Shown here one piece after another: positions 1 to 10,274 of a stretch of DNA of 64,000 bases. A model generated the notes under the pieces. That model was not told the DNA's origin and did not search any database. It saw nothing but the letters and a program-made list of their open reading frames with translations. Both the position numbers and the translations under genes were made by a program. Origin of the DNA: Streptomyces sp. NBC_01571 (GTDB taxonomy: Bacteria; Actinomycetota; Actinomycetes; Streptomycetales; Streptomycetaceae). Every line of letters starts with the position of its first letter. The first letter of the stretch is position 1. The stretch spans positions 2,976,001 to 3,040,000 of the forward strand of contig NZ_JAPEPZ010000001.1 in assembly GCF_026339875.1 (NCBI RefSeq). Reading direction: 5' to 3'.

Positions 1-563
1 GCATCGGCGTGCGCGCCCTGCTGGTCGGTACCTCGTACATCGACGGCGACGAGGTGGTGGCCGCGGCCCGGCCCACCCTGGACCGGCTGTCGGACGACAC
101 GACCGAGACCATCCACCTTGCACGCCTGGACGGCACGAACGTCGTCTATCTGGCCACCCGCCAGTCCCAGCACTACCTGCGCCCCTTCACCAGGGTGGGC
201 CGCCGCCTCCCGGCGCACTCGACCTCGCTCGGCAAGGCGCTGCTCGCCACCCACACCGACGAGCAGGTCCGCAAGATGCTCCCGGAGACGCTCCCCGCCC
301 TCACCGAGCACACGATCACCGACCGCGAGAAGCTCATCGAGGAGCTGCGCCAGGTGCGGGAGCAGGGCTTCGCCGTGGACCGCGAGGAGAACACGCTGGG
401 GCTGCGCTGCTTCGGCGTCGCGATCCCGTACCGCACCCCGGCCCGTGACGCGATCAGCTGCTCGGTGCCGGTCGCCCGGCTCACCCCCGCGCACGAGCAG
501 ACGGTGAAGGACGCGCTGTTCGACGCCCGCGACCGGCTGACGCTCGCCACCCGGAGGCTCTGA
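1..563 (+). CDS. IclR-family transcriptional regulator, 5' end cut by window edge
   Basis: The reading frame is open from base 3 to the stop at 561-563, so the start and the N-terminal winged-helix DNA-binding domain lie outside the window. What remains (about 186 residues) is the C-terminal IclR effector-binding domain. It shows the typical segment LPAHSTSLGKALLA near the middle, followed by an RGFAVDREE-like stretch (here QGFAVDREENTLGLRC) and a C-terminal SCSVPVARL strand. In this family the domain binds a small aromatic or sugar-acid ligand. The GNAT gene begins 3 bases after the stop, so the two are probably cotranscribed. Target genes cannot be told from here. Confidence 0.9.
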   Translation, partial: IGVRALLVGTSYIDGDEVVAAARPTLDRLSDDTTETIHLARLDGTNVVYLATRQSQHYLRPFTRVGRRLPAHSTSLGKALLATHTDEQVRKMLPETLPALTEHTITDREKLIEELRQVREQGFAVDREENTLGLRCFGVAIPYRTPARDAISCSVPVARLTPAHEQTVKDALFDARDRLTLATRRL

Positions 564-566
564 CCC

Positions 567-1037
567 ATGGAGGTCGCGCTCCGCCCGGTCCACGACAGCG
601 ACCTGCCGGTCTTCTACCGGCAGCTGAACGACCCCGAGTCCCTCCGGACGGCCGCGTTCACCCCCAGGGACCCGGCCGACCGGGAGGCCTTCGACGCCCA
701 CTGGAAGCGTGTCCGCGCCTCGTCCGACGTGACGCGCACGGTGCTCGCGGACGGCGACGTGGTGGGCAGCGCCGCGGTGTACGGGGAGCCCGGTGAGCGC
801 GAGGTCACGTACTGGATCGACCGCGCCTACTGGGGCCGGGGCATCGCGACGGCCGCGCTGCGGGACCTGCTGGCCGAGGTGCCCGAGCGCCCGCTGTACG
901 CGCGGGCGGCTGCCGACAACACCGGGTCACGGCGGGTCCTGGAGAAGTGCGGGTTCCAGGTCACCGCGCGGGCCCGGGGGTACGCGCACGCCCGGGGCGA
1001 GGAGACGGACGAGGTCGTTCTCACCCTGGCGCGCTGA
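567..1037 (+). CDS. GNAT-family N-acetyltransferase
   Basis: A 156-residue protein with the GNAT fold. The acetyl-CoA pyrophosphate-binding loop is visible as YWGRGIATAALRDLL near residue 90, and the C-terminal signature follows (AADNTGSRRVLEKCGFQ), which is the RimJ/RimL pattern where an Asn precedes the SxRVLEKxGF helix. It should transfer an acetyl group from acetyl-CoA to an amine. The substrate (small molecule, antibiotic or protein N-terminus) is not predictable. The ATG lies 9 bases after a GGAGG sequence that is inside the end of the upstream IclR gene, consistent with coupled translation. Confidence 0.9.
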   Translation: MEVALRPVHDSDLPVFYRQLNDPESLRTAAFTPRDPADREAFDAHWKRVRASSDVTRTVLADGDVVGSAAVYGEPGEREVTYWIDRAYWGRGIATAALRDLLAEVPERPLYARAAADNTGSRRVLEKCGFQVTARARGYAHARGEETDEVVLTLAR

Positions 1038-1117
1038 CCCGGACATCATGAACGGCGGATGAGAAATACCGGCGGGAGGGAACGCTTCGCCCCCGCCCGC
1101 TCGTCCTTCTGAGCGGG

Positions 1118-2569
1118 ATGAACAAGACGATCAGGCGTGCCGCCGTCTTCACCCTGCTGCTCGTGATCTCCCTGCTGGTCAGGGCGACCTGGGTGCAGTT
1201 CTACGACGGCAAGGCACTCGCGGACGACAAGAACAACCGGCGGAACGCGATCGAGCAGTACGCGAACCCGCTCGGGAACATCATCGTGGCCGGCGACGCG
1301 ATCACCGGTTCCGCGCAGACGAAGGGCAGCGACCTCAGGTACAAGCGCACGTACACCGACGGCAGCCTGTACGCGGCCGTCACGGGCTACAGCTCGCAGG
1401 TGTTCGGGGCGACCCAGCTGGAGGGCATCTACCGGAACCTGCTGGACGGCACGGACATCCAGCTCAGGAACCCCCTCGACACGGTCACCGGCAAGCGCGC
1501 CGATCCGGGTGACGTGGTCACGACGATCGACCCGGACGTGCAGAAGGCGGCGTACAGGGCGCTCGGCGACAAGAAGGGCGGGGCCGTCGCCATCGACCCC
1601 ACGACCGGCAGGATCCTCGCCGCCGTCTCCACGCCGTCGTACGACCCCTCGCTGCTGAGCACCGGCGACTCCGCCGCCTGGAAGAGGCTGACGACGGACG
1701 CGGACAAGCCGATGACCAACCGGGCGATGCGCCAGCCGCTGCCCCCGGGGTCCACGTTCAAGCTGGTCGTCGCCGCGGCCGCCCTGGAGGACGGGCTGTA
1801 CGCGGACGTGGATGCCAAGACGGACAGCCCGAACCCGTACACGCTGCCGAACACGACGACCGTCCTGAAGAACGAGAGCGCCTCCGCACCCTGTGCGAAC
1901 GCCTCGATCCGTGTCGCGCTGCAGTACTCCTGCAACAACGTCTTCGCGAAGATGGCCGTCGACCTCGGCCAGGACAGGCTGAGGGCGATGGCCGAGAAGT
2001 TCGGCTTCAACGACACCTCGCAGGATGTGCCGGTGCGGGCGTACCCGAGTGTCTATCCCTCGGACATGGACAAGTCGTCCACGGCGCTGACGGGCATCGG
2101 CCAGTACGACGTGACCGCGACCCCGCTCCAGATGGCCATGGTGTCGGCGGCTATTGCCAACGACGGCAAGCAGGTCTCGCCGCACATGGTGACGCAGACC
2201 AGTGACGCCGGCGGCACTGTGGTGAAGAACTACGACGACAGTACGGAGACCAAGGAGATCGTCAGTCCGTCGACCGCCGAACAGCTCCGGTCCGCGATGC
2301 GCACGGTCGTCGAGGACGGCACGGGCACGAACGCGAGGATCCCCGGCGCGACGGTGGGCGGCAAGACGGGAACGGCCCAGCACGGCGAGAACAACAGCAA
2401 GACGCCCTACGCCTGGTTCACGTCGTACGCGAAGTCCGACTCGAACGGCAAGGAGGTCGCCGTCGCGGTCATGGTCGAGCAGTCCGACGCGGCCCGCTCC
2501 GAGGTCAGCGGCAACGGCCTGGCGGCCCCGGTGGCCAGGGCGATGATGCAGGCGGCCCTGAAGAACTGA
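1118..2569 (+). CDS. Class B penicillin-binding protein (peptidoglycan transpeptidase, PbpA-like)
   Basis: A 483-residue cell-wall transpeptidase. A single N-terminal membrane anchor (about residues 8-27) is followed by a dimerisation/linker domain and the penicillin-binding domain. All three active-site motifs are present: S212-T-F-K215 (nucleophilic Ser), S271-C-N273, and K416-T-G418. No glycosyltransferase module is present, so it is class B, crosslinking peptides in the outer leaflet and sensitive to beta-lactams. It stands alone, not next to ftsW/pknB, so it is probably one of the several PbpA paralogues of Streptomyces, which are often linked to sporulation or antibiotic tolerance. The Shine-Dalgarno is weak (GAGCGGG directly before ATG). 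A strong hairpin terminator follows. Confidence 0.93.
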   Translation: MNKTIRRAAVFTLLLVISLLVRATWVQFYDGKALADDKNNRRNAIEQYANPLGNIIVAGDAITGSAQTKGSDLRYKRTYTDGSLYAAVTGYSSQVFGATQLEGIYRNLLDGTDIQLRNPLDTVTGKRADPGDVVTTIDPDVQKAAYRALGDKKGGAVAIDPTTGRILAAVSTPSYDPSLLSTGDSAAWKRLTTDADKPMTNRAMRQPLPPGSTFKLVVAAAALEDGLYADVDAKTDSPNPYTLPNTTTVLKNESASAPCANASIRVALQYSCNNVFAKMAVDLGQDRLRAMAEKFGFNDTSQDVPVRAYPSVYPSDMDKSSTALTGIGQYDVTATPLQMAMVSAAIANDGKQVSPHMVTQTSDAGGTVVKNYDDSTETKEIVSPSTAEQLRSAMRTVVEDGTGTNARIPGATVGGKTGTAQHGENNSKTPYAWFTSYAKSDSNGKEVAVAVMVEQSDAARSEVSGNGLAAPVARAMMQAALKN

Positions 2570-2585
2570 GGCGCCCCGCACGACG

Positions 2586-2625
2586 CGCGAAGGGCCGCCC
2601 CGCATCCCCGGGGCGGCCCTTCGCG
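2586..2625. terminator. Bidirectional terminator between convergent genes
   Basis: Two perfectly complementary 17-base arms (2586-2602 and 2609-2625) with a 6-base loop lie between the convergent stops of the penicillin-binding protein and the NCS2 permease. As usual in Streptomyces there is no clear U-tract. Confidence 0.8.
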
Positions 2626-2630
2626 TGCCG

Positions 2631-4082
2631 TCACTTGACGCCGAACAGCTGCCTCACCGGGTCGATCGCGAAGTACACGAGGAACAGCGCCGACACGGCC
2701 CACAGCAGCCAGTGGACCTCACGGAGCTTGCCGAGCACCGCCTTGATCACGACGTAGGCGACGAAACCCGCACCGATGCCGTTGGTGATCGAGTAGGAGA
2801 AAGGCATCGCCGCGATGGTGAGGAACGCGGGAATCGCGATCTCGTAGTCGTCCCATTCGATGTGCTTGACCTGGGTCATCATCAGGAAGCCGACCGCGAC
2901 GAGGGCGGGGGCCGCCGCCTGGAGCGGGACGATGGTGAGCAGCGGGGTCAGGAACAGGGCGAGAGCGAACATGCCGCCGGTGATCAGGTTCGAGAAGCCG
3001 GTCCGCGAGCCCTCGCCGACCCCTGCCGCGGACTCGATGTACGCGGTGTTGGACGAGGCGGAGGCCGCGCCGCCCGCGACCGCCGCGGCGCCGTCGATGA
3101 ACAGCACGCGGCCGATGCCGGGCACCTTGCCCTCGTCGTCGAGCAGTCCGGCCTCGGCGCTGATGCCGACGATCGTGCCCATGGCGTCGAAGAAGTCCGA
3201 CAGGATGAGGGTGAAGATCAGCAGGACGACCGTCAGGGCGCCTGTCTCGCCGAAGCCGCCGAACAGACTGAAGTGACCGACGAGGCCGAAGTCCGGGGCG
3301 GCCACCACGTCGGAGGGGATCTTCGGCGTGGTCAGGCCCCAGCTCTTGATGTCGGCGGCCGAGTTGATGAGCACGGCGAGCACGGTCATCGTCACGATGC
3401 TGATCAGGATGGCGCCCTTCACCTTGCGCGCCATCAGTCCGATGGTGAGCAGCACGCCGAGACAGAAGACCAGGACGGGCCAGCCGGTCAGCGAGCCCGT
3501 CGCGCCCAGTTGCACCGGCACGGTGGTGTTCGCGATGTCCGGGATGCGGCTGACGAAGCCGGCGTCCACGAAGCCGATGAAGGCGATGAACAGTCCGATG
3601 CCGACGCCGATGGCGTGCTTCAGCTGTTGCGGGATGGCGTTCATGACCGCTTCGCGCAGTCCGGTGAGCACCAGTACGCAGATGATGACGCCTTCGATGA
3701 CCACCAGGCCCATGGCGTCGGGCCAGCTCATCAGCGGGGCGATCTGGAAGGCGACGACGGCGTTCAGTCCGAGGCCCGCCGCGATCGCGAGCGGCAGGTT
3801 GCCACCCACCCCCATGATGACGGTCATCACGGCGGCCACCAGGGCGGTGGCCGTGACGAGTTGGCCACTGTCGAGGTGGTGGCCGAACTTGTCCTTGGCA
3901 CTGCCGAGAATGATCGGATTCAGGACAAGGATGTAGGCCATCGTGAAGAACGTGGCGAAACCGCCGCGTATCTCCCGCCCGAACGTGGAACCCCGTTCGG
4001 AGATCTTGAAAAACCGGTCGACGCTGTTCGCCGCCGGTGGCACGGCACTTGGCCGCTCTGCCACCTTCTGTGATTCGGACAT
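2631..4082 (-). CDS. NCS2-family nucleobase permease (AzgA/PbuG type, guanine/hypoxanthine)
   Basis: A 483-residue polytopic membrane protein with about 12-14 hydrophobic segments. The AzgA/PbuG subgroup is recognised by the N-terminal RGGFATFFTMAYILVLNP segment, by AAGLGLNAVVAF, by SDFFDAMGTIVGI and by the substrate-region sequence ASASSNTAYIESAAGVGEGSRTG split over the middle. It should import purine bases (hypoxanthine, guanine or adenine) by proton symport. An AGGAG sits 8 bases before the ATG. The 5' region is a long gene-free stretch, but I recognised no purine riboswitch in it. Confidence 0.92.
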   Translation of the reverse strand: MSESQKVAERPSAVPPAANSVDRFFKISERGSTFGREIRGGFATFFTMAYILVLNPIILGSAKDKFGHHLDSGQLVTATALVAAVMTVIMGVGGNLPLAIAAGLGLNAVVAFQIAPLMSWPDAMGLVVIEGVIICVLVLTGLREAVMNAIPQQLKHAIGVGIGLFIAFIGFVDAGFVSRIPDIANTTVPVQLGATGSLTGWPVLVFCLGVLLTIGLMARKVKGAILISIVTMTVLAVLINSAADIKSWGLTTPKIPSDVVAAPDFGLVGHFSLFGGFGETGALTVVLLIFTLILSDFFDAMGTIVGISAEAGLLDDEGKVPGIGRVLFIDGAAAVAGGAASASSNTAYIESAAGVGEGSRTGFSNLITGGMFALALFLTPLLTIVPLQAAAPALVAVGFLMMTQVKHIEWDDYEIAIPAFLTIAAMPFSYSITNGIGAGFVAYVVIKAVLGKLREVHWLLWAVSALFLVYFAIDPVRQLFGVK

Positions 4083-4538
4083 GGCGATACTCCTCGTAAC
4101 CTGCGTGGCGGGTGTGCGGATGCTGGCTGGATTGTTCCCGCGTTGAACCTCGTTCAGGTGTTCCCTGTGTTACGGAATCCGGTGCGGGCCGCCACACGCC
4201 GTTCGAGGCCCTGCCCGAACGCCCCCGCGGCCACGCATCGCGTCACACGGGGACACCGATTTCCCCATGGGTCGCGGACGCGGACCGTATACGCGGCCGG
4301 GCCACCCGCCGCGGGCGCGCACCACGGACCAACGGCCTCGTGCCAGGCGGCCCGAGGCGGCTCGGCAGCACGGATTCGTGCCGCGGAACAACCGCCCGCT
4401 CGTTTTCTTCGTCCTCTCCAGTGCGTGGAGGAAGGACACCGGTCGACGGCTCCACGGGCTCGGCCCCGCCGAACCCGGTGCGTTGTTCGGCCCCATGGAT
4501 CTGCTGGCCTGAGCCCCCCCTCGGAGCCAGTCAGAGAA
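4083..4538. other. Gene-free stretch upstream of the purine permease
   Basis: About 455 bases with no convincing gene. It holds the leader of the minus-strand permease (ribosome binding site just right of 4082). An 81-codon plus-strand frame at 4267-4512 has weaker third-position GC bias than real neighbours and no recognisable domain, so it was not called. No riboswitch or repeat was recognised. Confidence 0.5.
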
Positions 4539-4570
4539 ACGCCCCCGCCGGTGACGACCGGCGGGGGCGT
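4539..4570 (-). terminator. Rho-independent-type terminator of the acid phosphatase gene
   Basis: A perfect 14-bp stem (4539-4552 with 4557-4570) and a 4-base loop, 33 bases beyond the stop of the minus-strand phosphatase gene. Confidence 0.8.
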
Positions 4571-4602
4571 CCGCCTTGTCCCACAGGGACGGTGAGGGTG
4601 TG

Positions 4603-5397
4603 TCAGCTGACGAAGTACGTCGGGTTCGGCAGCTTGTAGGTCTTGTCGGCGTAGCCGCCGTCGAGGTCCGAGTACTGGTCGCCGAAGTTGGCGACGATGT
4701 CGTACCCGAGGGACTCGATGTGCTTACGCGTGCCGGCCTTGTACTGCACGGTGGTGCAGTTCCAGGCGGCGGCCGTGGCGCAGGAGCTCAGGTACGCGGG
4801 CGGGTTGGCGGCGTCCTTGAGGAACATGTGGGCGGCGTCGAGGTTGACGTCGGCGCCGACCTTCCTGAGGTTCGTGACCGCGTCGACGCGCTGCGACTCC
4901 TTCAGGCCCGAGTTGTAGAAGACCTCGACGCCCTTGGACTTGGCGTACGCGACGAGCTCGGGGGTGCCGAAGACGGCCGGACGGTCGGCCTGGGCCACGT
5001 ACGACGTCCACGTGGCGCCGTTGTACGTGTAGTTGGTCTTCTTCTCGTAGTCCAGGGAGAGCAGCAGCGTGTCGTCGATGTCGAAGACGACCGCCGGCTT
5101 CTCGCCCCGGTGCCTCGCCTTGTGCGCCGCCTTGTCGATGTGGCGCTCGGCGTCCGACTCCAGGCGCGCCAGGTCCTTGGCGTACTGGCTGGTGCTGGAG
5201 GCCTGGTACACGCCGTTGCTGTCGAGCGTGGTGCCGTAGTAGGTGTCGATGTCCTTGACCAACACCCCGATGTTGTAGGGCTCGTGGGTCGAGTTCGCCG
5301 TCGACTGCCCGGCGGTGGCGACACCGGTGCCGTAGAGGGCTGCACCGGCGACGACACAGGCGGCACCGATGGCCGCAGTTCTGAGGGACTTCCGCAT
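4603..5397 (-). CDS. Secreted HAD-superfamily acid phosphatase (class B/subfamily IIIB type)
   Basis: A 264-residue protein with an N-terminal signal peptide (basic MRKSLR, hydrophobic core about 8-28, ATAG cleavage region). HAD motif I is DIDDT at residues 106-110 (nucleophile and acid Asp). Motif II is the FYNSG Ser, the motif III Lys is in MFLKD, and motif IV is GDQYSDLDGG. The order and spacing match plant/bacterial acid phosphatases of the HAD IIIB group, acting outside the cell on phosphomonoesters. The ATG at 5397 was preferred over an upstream in-frame start because GGAGA lies 6 bases before it and the signal peptide begins there. It probably scavenges phosphate. No clear PHO box was seen upstream. 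Confidence 0.9.
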   Translation of the reverse strand: MRKSLRTAAIGAACVVAGAALYGTGVATAGQSTANSTHEPYNIGVLVKDIDTYYGTTLDSNGVYQASSTSQYAKDLARLESDAERHIDKAAHKARHRGEKPAVVFDIDDTLLLSLDYEKKTNYTYNGATWTSYVAQADRPAVFGTPELVAYAKSKGVEVFYNSGLKESQRVDAVTNLRKVGADVNLDAAHMFLKDAANPPAYLSSCATAAAWNCTTVQYKAGTRKHIESLGYDIVANFGDQYSDLDGGYADKTYKLPNPTYFVS

Positions 5398-5630
5398 GGG
5401 TTCTCCGGATCTGGGTGAGTTGGTTAACCGGCCGTTCCGCACCAGGTCACCGACTGTCTACGCGCATCACCCACGACACGCGAGAGCCTTTATCCGATCG
5501 ATATCCCAGCCGCGGGGGGCACTTCCACCGACACATTGCCCCCGCGTGACATGTCCTTGACCGTCTCTTGGAGGGAATCTCCTGGGGTCGGAACGCGCAT
5601 GCGAACGGTGCGTCGGACGGGGAGATCCGC

Positions 5631-6005
5631 GTGGGTGAGGGCAACGGCGACGGCATGGTCCTGCACATCCGCACCGCCGATCTGAAGCGAGCGGCGCCCG
5701 ACTTCCAGGAAGGGGCGAAGAACCTCAGCAAAGCGCTCACCACTCTCGTCACCACCCTGGACGGTCTGGGCAAGCCCTGGGGCGACGACGAGCAGGGCAA
5801 CGAGTTCGGTGACTCCTACTCACCCCTGCAGAAGAAGATCGAGAGCGCCGCGGGCACGCTCGTACTCGGCCTGGTGAGCATCCACGAGGCCATGGACGAC
5901 CTGGCCGACGGACACGCGGACAACGACCAGTTGATCGCCGGGATGTTCACCGAGGTGAAGGTCACGGGCAAGGACAAGCAGAGCGACGGTGCCGGTGAGC
6001 GTTGA
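5631..6005 (+). CDS. Small helical WXG100-like protein paired with RHS toxin
   Basis: About 124 residues, predicted largely alpha-helical with a central WG turn (GKPWGDDEQGNEFGDSY), resembling ESAT-6/WXG100-type proteins of the type VII secretion world. The GTG at 5631 is preferred because GGAG lies 6 bases before it. TTG at 5568 and ATG at 5655 are alternatives. Its last codons overlap the start of the RHS gene (5989) by 17 bases, so the two are translationally coupled. In actinobacteria such small helical proteins sit next to large polymorphic toxins and are thought to act as export partners or chaperones. That role is inferred here. Confidence 0.75.
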   Translation: MGEGNGDGMVLHIRTADLKRAAPDFQEGAKNLSKALTTLVTTLDGLGKPWGDDEQGNEFGDSYSPLQKKIESAAGTLVLGLVSIHEAMDDLADGHADNDQLIAGMFTEVKVTGKDKQSDGAGER

Positions 6006-9000
6006 GGACGAGGCCAAGAAGATCCTGCTGAAGCTGGGACTGTGGTGGCCGGACGCCAACTCCGGTTCCCTGCGGTCCGCGGCGACCGCCTGGCGTACCT
6101 TCGCCGACGCGGTCGACGACGTACGGGGGCCGGTGCACACGAGCGCCTCCTCCCTCATCCACCACAACACCGGTGAATCGATCGACGCGTTCGCGAAGTT
6201 CTGGGACCGCTACGCCAAGGGCAAGGACGCCGGCTGGCTGAGCGATCTGGCCGGGTCCGCACGGGCGATGGCGACGGCGCTGGACAAGTTCGCGGACGCG
6301 ATCGACGACGCCATCAACAAGCTCTGGACGCAGATCGGCATCGACGCCGCCGTGATCGCGGGCGGGGTGGCACTCGCCTTCTTCACCGCGGGCCTCGCCT
6401 CCGGAGCCGCCGTCGCGGCGGCGGACGCCATCATCGAGTTCGGCGCCACCATGGGCGTCGCCGTGTCCACCACCGTCGCCGAGATAGCGGCGGCCACCCT
6501 GGTCGCGGCCTCCTTCGGCGGGATCGAGTCGGTCACCGTCGATCTCGCCGTCGCCCAGCCGCTGAAGATTGTCACCGGACTTCAGCAGGGCTTCAGCCTG
6601 GACGAGGTCAACCAGGCCGCCAAGGACGGCATGATCTTCGGCGGCGCGCTGGGCGCGGGCAGCGACATGCTCAAGGCGGGGGTGGAGGGCGCGTTCAGCG
6701 ACACCACTCCCTTGCTGCTGCGGCCACCGTCGCTCCGCCCCGACCTCGTCGAGCTCGGACCGGCCGCGCGTACCGCGGACCGCACACCCTGCGTCGGCGA
6801 GCCGATCGACGTGGCGACGGGCGCCATGCTGATGACCCGGACCGACCTGACCCTGCCCGCCTCCCTCCCCCTCCTCTTCCAGCGCACCCATCTGTCCTCC
6901 TACCGCGGCGGGGTCTGCTTCGGCTCCACCTGGACGTCGACCCTCGACGAGTGCGTGCAGATCGACGGCGAGGGGGTCGTCTTCGCGGCGTCGGACGGCA
7001 TGCGGCTCGTCTATCCCGTGCCGGAGCCGGACGTGGCGACGCTCCCGGTGAAGGGCGCTCGCTGGCCCCTGTGCTGGGACGGCAAACCCGACGGCGTCAT
7101 GACGATCACCGACCCCCGCACCGGCGTCGTGCGCACCTTCAGCACCCCCTTCTCCTCGGGCTCCTTCGGCGTCGTCCATCTGCCGCTGGACTCCTGGAGC
7201 GACCGCAACGGCGCCCGGATCGACGTCGAACGCGACGAGGAGGGCGTGCCGTTCGGCATCCGCCACTCCGGTGGCTACTACCTGGCCGTCGACACCCGGG
7301 GCCCCCGCGTCACCGCCCTGCGCCTGCTCGACGAACCCCCCTCCCGGTACGGCCCCGACGGCCCGGTGGGCGAGGGCACGCTCGTCATGCGATACGGCTA
7401 CGACCCGTCGGGCAACCTCACCGAGGTGATCGACTCCAGTGGTGAACCACTGCGGTTCACCTACGACGACCAGGGCCGGATGACGCGGTGGACGGACCGC
7501 AACGGGACCTGGTTCTCGTACGTCTACGACGAGCGCGGGCGGGTCGTCCGTACCGAGGGTGTCGACGGCATCCTGTCCGGCACGCTGACGTACGACGACG
7601 CCACCTCCACGACGACGTACACCGATTCCCTCGGCCACGTCTCCGGCCATCGGTACAACTCCGAGGGCCTGGTCGTCGAGGAGACGGACGCGCTGGGGCA
7701 CGTCACCCGCACGGAGTGGGACGAGTGGGGTGCGGGGCTCCGCTCGGTCACCGATCCGCTGGGACGTACGACCCGGTACGGCTACGACGGCGCCGGGAAT
7801 CTCACCGGGCTCACGTTGCCGGACATGTCGGTGGCCGGGGCCGTCCACGACGCGCACGGCCTGCCGACGGAGGTCCTCGAACCGGGTGGGGCGATCTGGC
7901 GGCACACCCACGACGAGCGCGGCAACCTGCTGGCGACCACCGACCCGGCCGGTGCCGAGACCCGGTACACCTACGACGAGTCGGGCCGTCGGACGTCCGT
8001 CACGGACGCGCTCGGCCACACCCGCACGACGGCCCACGACGCGGCCGGGCTGCCCGTCGCCCTCACCGACGAACTGGGTCACACGACGTCCGTGCGCCGG
8101 GACTCCTTCGGCCGCGTCGTCGAGGTGACCGACCCGCTGGGCCACACCACCCGCATGGGCTGGACGACCGAGGGCAGGCCTGCCTGGCGCGAACAAGCCG
8201 GCGGCACGCGGGAGTTGTGGACCTGGGATGCCGAGGGCAACCTCCTCGCCCATACCGCTACCGCGGGGAACACGACTCACCGCACCACCGGTCACTTCGA
8301 CGTTGCCGCCGCCCGGAACGACCCGGACGGTGCGGCTCACACGTTCACCTACGACACCGAGCTACGGCTGACCGGCGTCACCAACCCGCAGGGGCTGACC
8401 TGGTCGTACACCTACGACGCGGCCGGCCGCCCGACGGCGGAGACCGACTTCGACGGTCGTACCCTCACCTACACGCACGACGCCGCGGGCGGTCTGCTGT
8501 CCCGCACCAACGGCGCCGCGGAGACGTTGAGCTTCACCCGGGACGCACTCGGCCGGGTGACGGAGCAGGCGGACGACACGGGCACCGTCACGACGTACAC
8601 GTACGGTCCGGACGGTCACCTCGCGCGCACCGCCAACGCGGATGCCGACCTCACCATGGAGCGCGACGCGCTCGGCCGTGTTCTAGCCGAAACCGTCAAC
8701 GGCCGCACGACCACGCACGCCTACGACGCTCTCGGACGGCGTACCCGTCGCCGTACCCCGAGCGGCGTCACTTCGCGATGGACGTACGACCCCGCCGGGC
8801 GACCGGCCGAGCTCCTGGTCGCGGACGGGAAGCTGCGGTTCGCCTACGACGCGGCCGGACGCGAGACACGTCGCCTCATCGGCACGGACACAGCCCTCTC
8901 CCAGAGCTGGGACGCGGGCGACCGCCTCACCACCCAGTCGCTGACGACACGGGGCGCCGCGGAGGCGGACCTCCTGCTCCAGCACCGCGCCTACGCCTAC

Positions 9001-10274
9001 CGAGCCGACGGCTACGTCACCGAGGTCCGCGAACTCACCACGGGCACCCGGCGCTACGACCTCGATGTCATGGGGCGGGTCACGGGCGTGCGCGGTCACG
9101 GATGGACCGAGACCTATGCGTACGACGCGTCGGGCAACCTCACCCACGCTCGGCGCCGGCCCACGACGCGACCGGCGACCACGCGTCCGAAGGCACCCTC
9201 GTCCGCCGCTCCGGCCGCACCTCGTACGCGTACGACGAGCAGGGCCGCCTGGTACGCAGGGTCCGCAAGCTGCTCAACGGGCAGCAGCGCGTCTGGACGT
9301 TCGCCTGGAACGCCGAGGACCGACTCACCGAGGCCACCACACCGGACGGCGGGCGCTGGCGCTACGCCTACGATCCGCTCGGTCGCCGCATGTCCAAGTA
9401 CCGTCTCGGCGACGACGGCACAGAGACCGATCGCACGGACTTCACCTGGGACGACACCCGTCTCGCCGAACAGCGAGCCGCTGACGGCAGGGTCGCCACC
9501 TGGGACTACGCACCCGGCACACACCGTCCGCTCGCCCAGACCACGCACAGACCCGCGGAGATCGCCCCGGGCGCCTCGTTCCTCGCCCGGCTCGCCGAGG
9601 ACACGACGGCCGACCGCACCGTCCGCTTCCACGCCGTCGTCACGGACTCGGTCGGTACCCCGGCCGAACTCGTCTCCACCGACGGCGACGTGGCCTGGCA
9701 GCGCCGTACCACCCTCTGGGGAACGCGATATCCCGCCCCCACGGACGACCGTGAGTCCGTGGACTGCCCGCTCCGGTTCCCGGGCCAGTACGCGGACCCC
9801 GAAACCGGCCTGCACCACAACTTCCACCGGTACTACGACCCGGAGACCGCACGGTACGTCTCGTCCGACCCGCTCGGTCTGGACACGGGTCCGAACCCGT
9901 ACTGGTACGGCCCGCATCCGCTGACCTGGATCGACCCCTACGGGCTGGCGCTCTGCCGCACCGCTCCGAGGATGGAGGACGGCAACCCCAAGGAGGGCTG
10001 GCAGCACATCGACGAACGTCACATCGCGGGCACCGCGAACGGCGGCCACGGCGATCTCCTGCCTCCGTCGACCACACGCGCTCAGGTGGAGAAGGCCGCG
10101 GAGACGATGATCGAGAAGGGCACGCGGGTCTCCGATCCCGCGCGCCGGATGCAGACCTATGAGAAGAGGATGATCGTGAACGGAATGCGGGCCCGGTACC
10201 GCCTGGTCGTCGACTCGGACGACGGGAACCGCATCATCACCTTCTTCCCGGTAGGAAAGAGCTACACCCCGTGA
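5989..10274 (+). CDS. RHS-repeat polymorphic toxin, interrupted by a frameshift near 9150
   Basis: A very large protein that reads in one frame from GTG 5989 to about 9152 (about 1055 codons) and continues in the -1 frame to 10274, giving roughly 1,428 residues if the shift is repaired. The N-terminus is helical (WXG-like region, then hydrophobic Ala/Gly-rich segment). A DUF6531-type entry domain begins near residue 264 (GEPIDVATGAMLMTRTDL). Many YD/RHS repeats follow (for example YGYDPSGNLTEV). The RHS-associated core (FPGQYADPETGLHHNFHRYY, then SSDPLGL, ending WIDPYGLA) lies in the second frame. The core closes a shell that encloses the C-terminal toxin. A 1-base insertion at the G run around 9151-9153 would restore the frame. 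In this sequence the N-terminal frame ends at 9924, without toxin. Confidence 0.85.
9943..10274 (+). other. C-terminal toxin domain of the RHS protein (BECR-like nuclease, tentative)
   Basis: After the core marker DPYGLA the last 110 or so residues differ in character from the repeats. They contain WQHIDERHIAGTANGGHGD, an amphipathic helix, an ERMQTYEK-like basic stretch (here RRMQTYEKRMIVNG) and a final beta segment RYRLVVDSDDGNRIITFFPV. A conserved His-Glu-Arg/His N-terminus and a final strand pair ending TxxPV are features of BECR-fold RNase toxins (EndoU, colicin D/E5, RelE-like). The assignment is by pattern only. Confidence 0.45.

Noticed and set aside
1046..2605. Very long minus-strand open frame opposite the penicillin-binding protein
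   Set aside because: Shadow frame caused by high GC. The plus strand has complete catalytic motifs. The same applies to the long frames opposite the RHS, TerD, dapD, nuclease and suf genes.
4267..4512. 81-codon plus-strand open frame upstream of the permease
   Set aside because: Third-position GC is clearly lower than in neighbouring genes, no ribosome site, no recognisable domain.
5731..5738. AAGCGCTC as a LacI-type operator
   Set aside because: It lies inside a coding region, in an unremarkable codon context, and lacks the right half of the palindrome.
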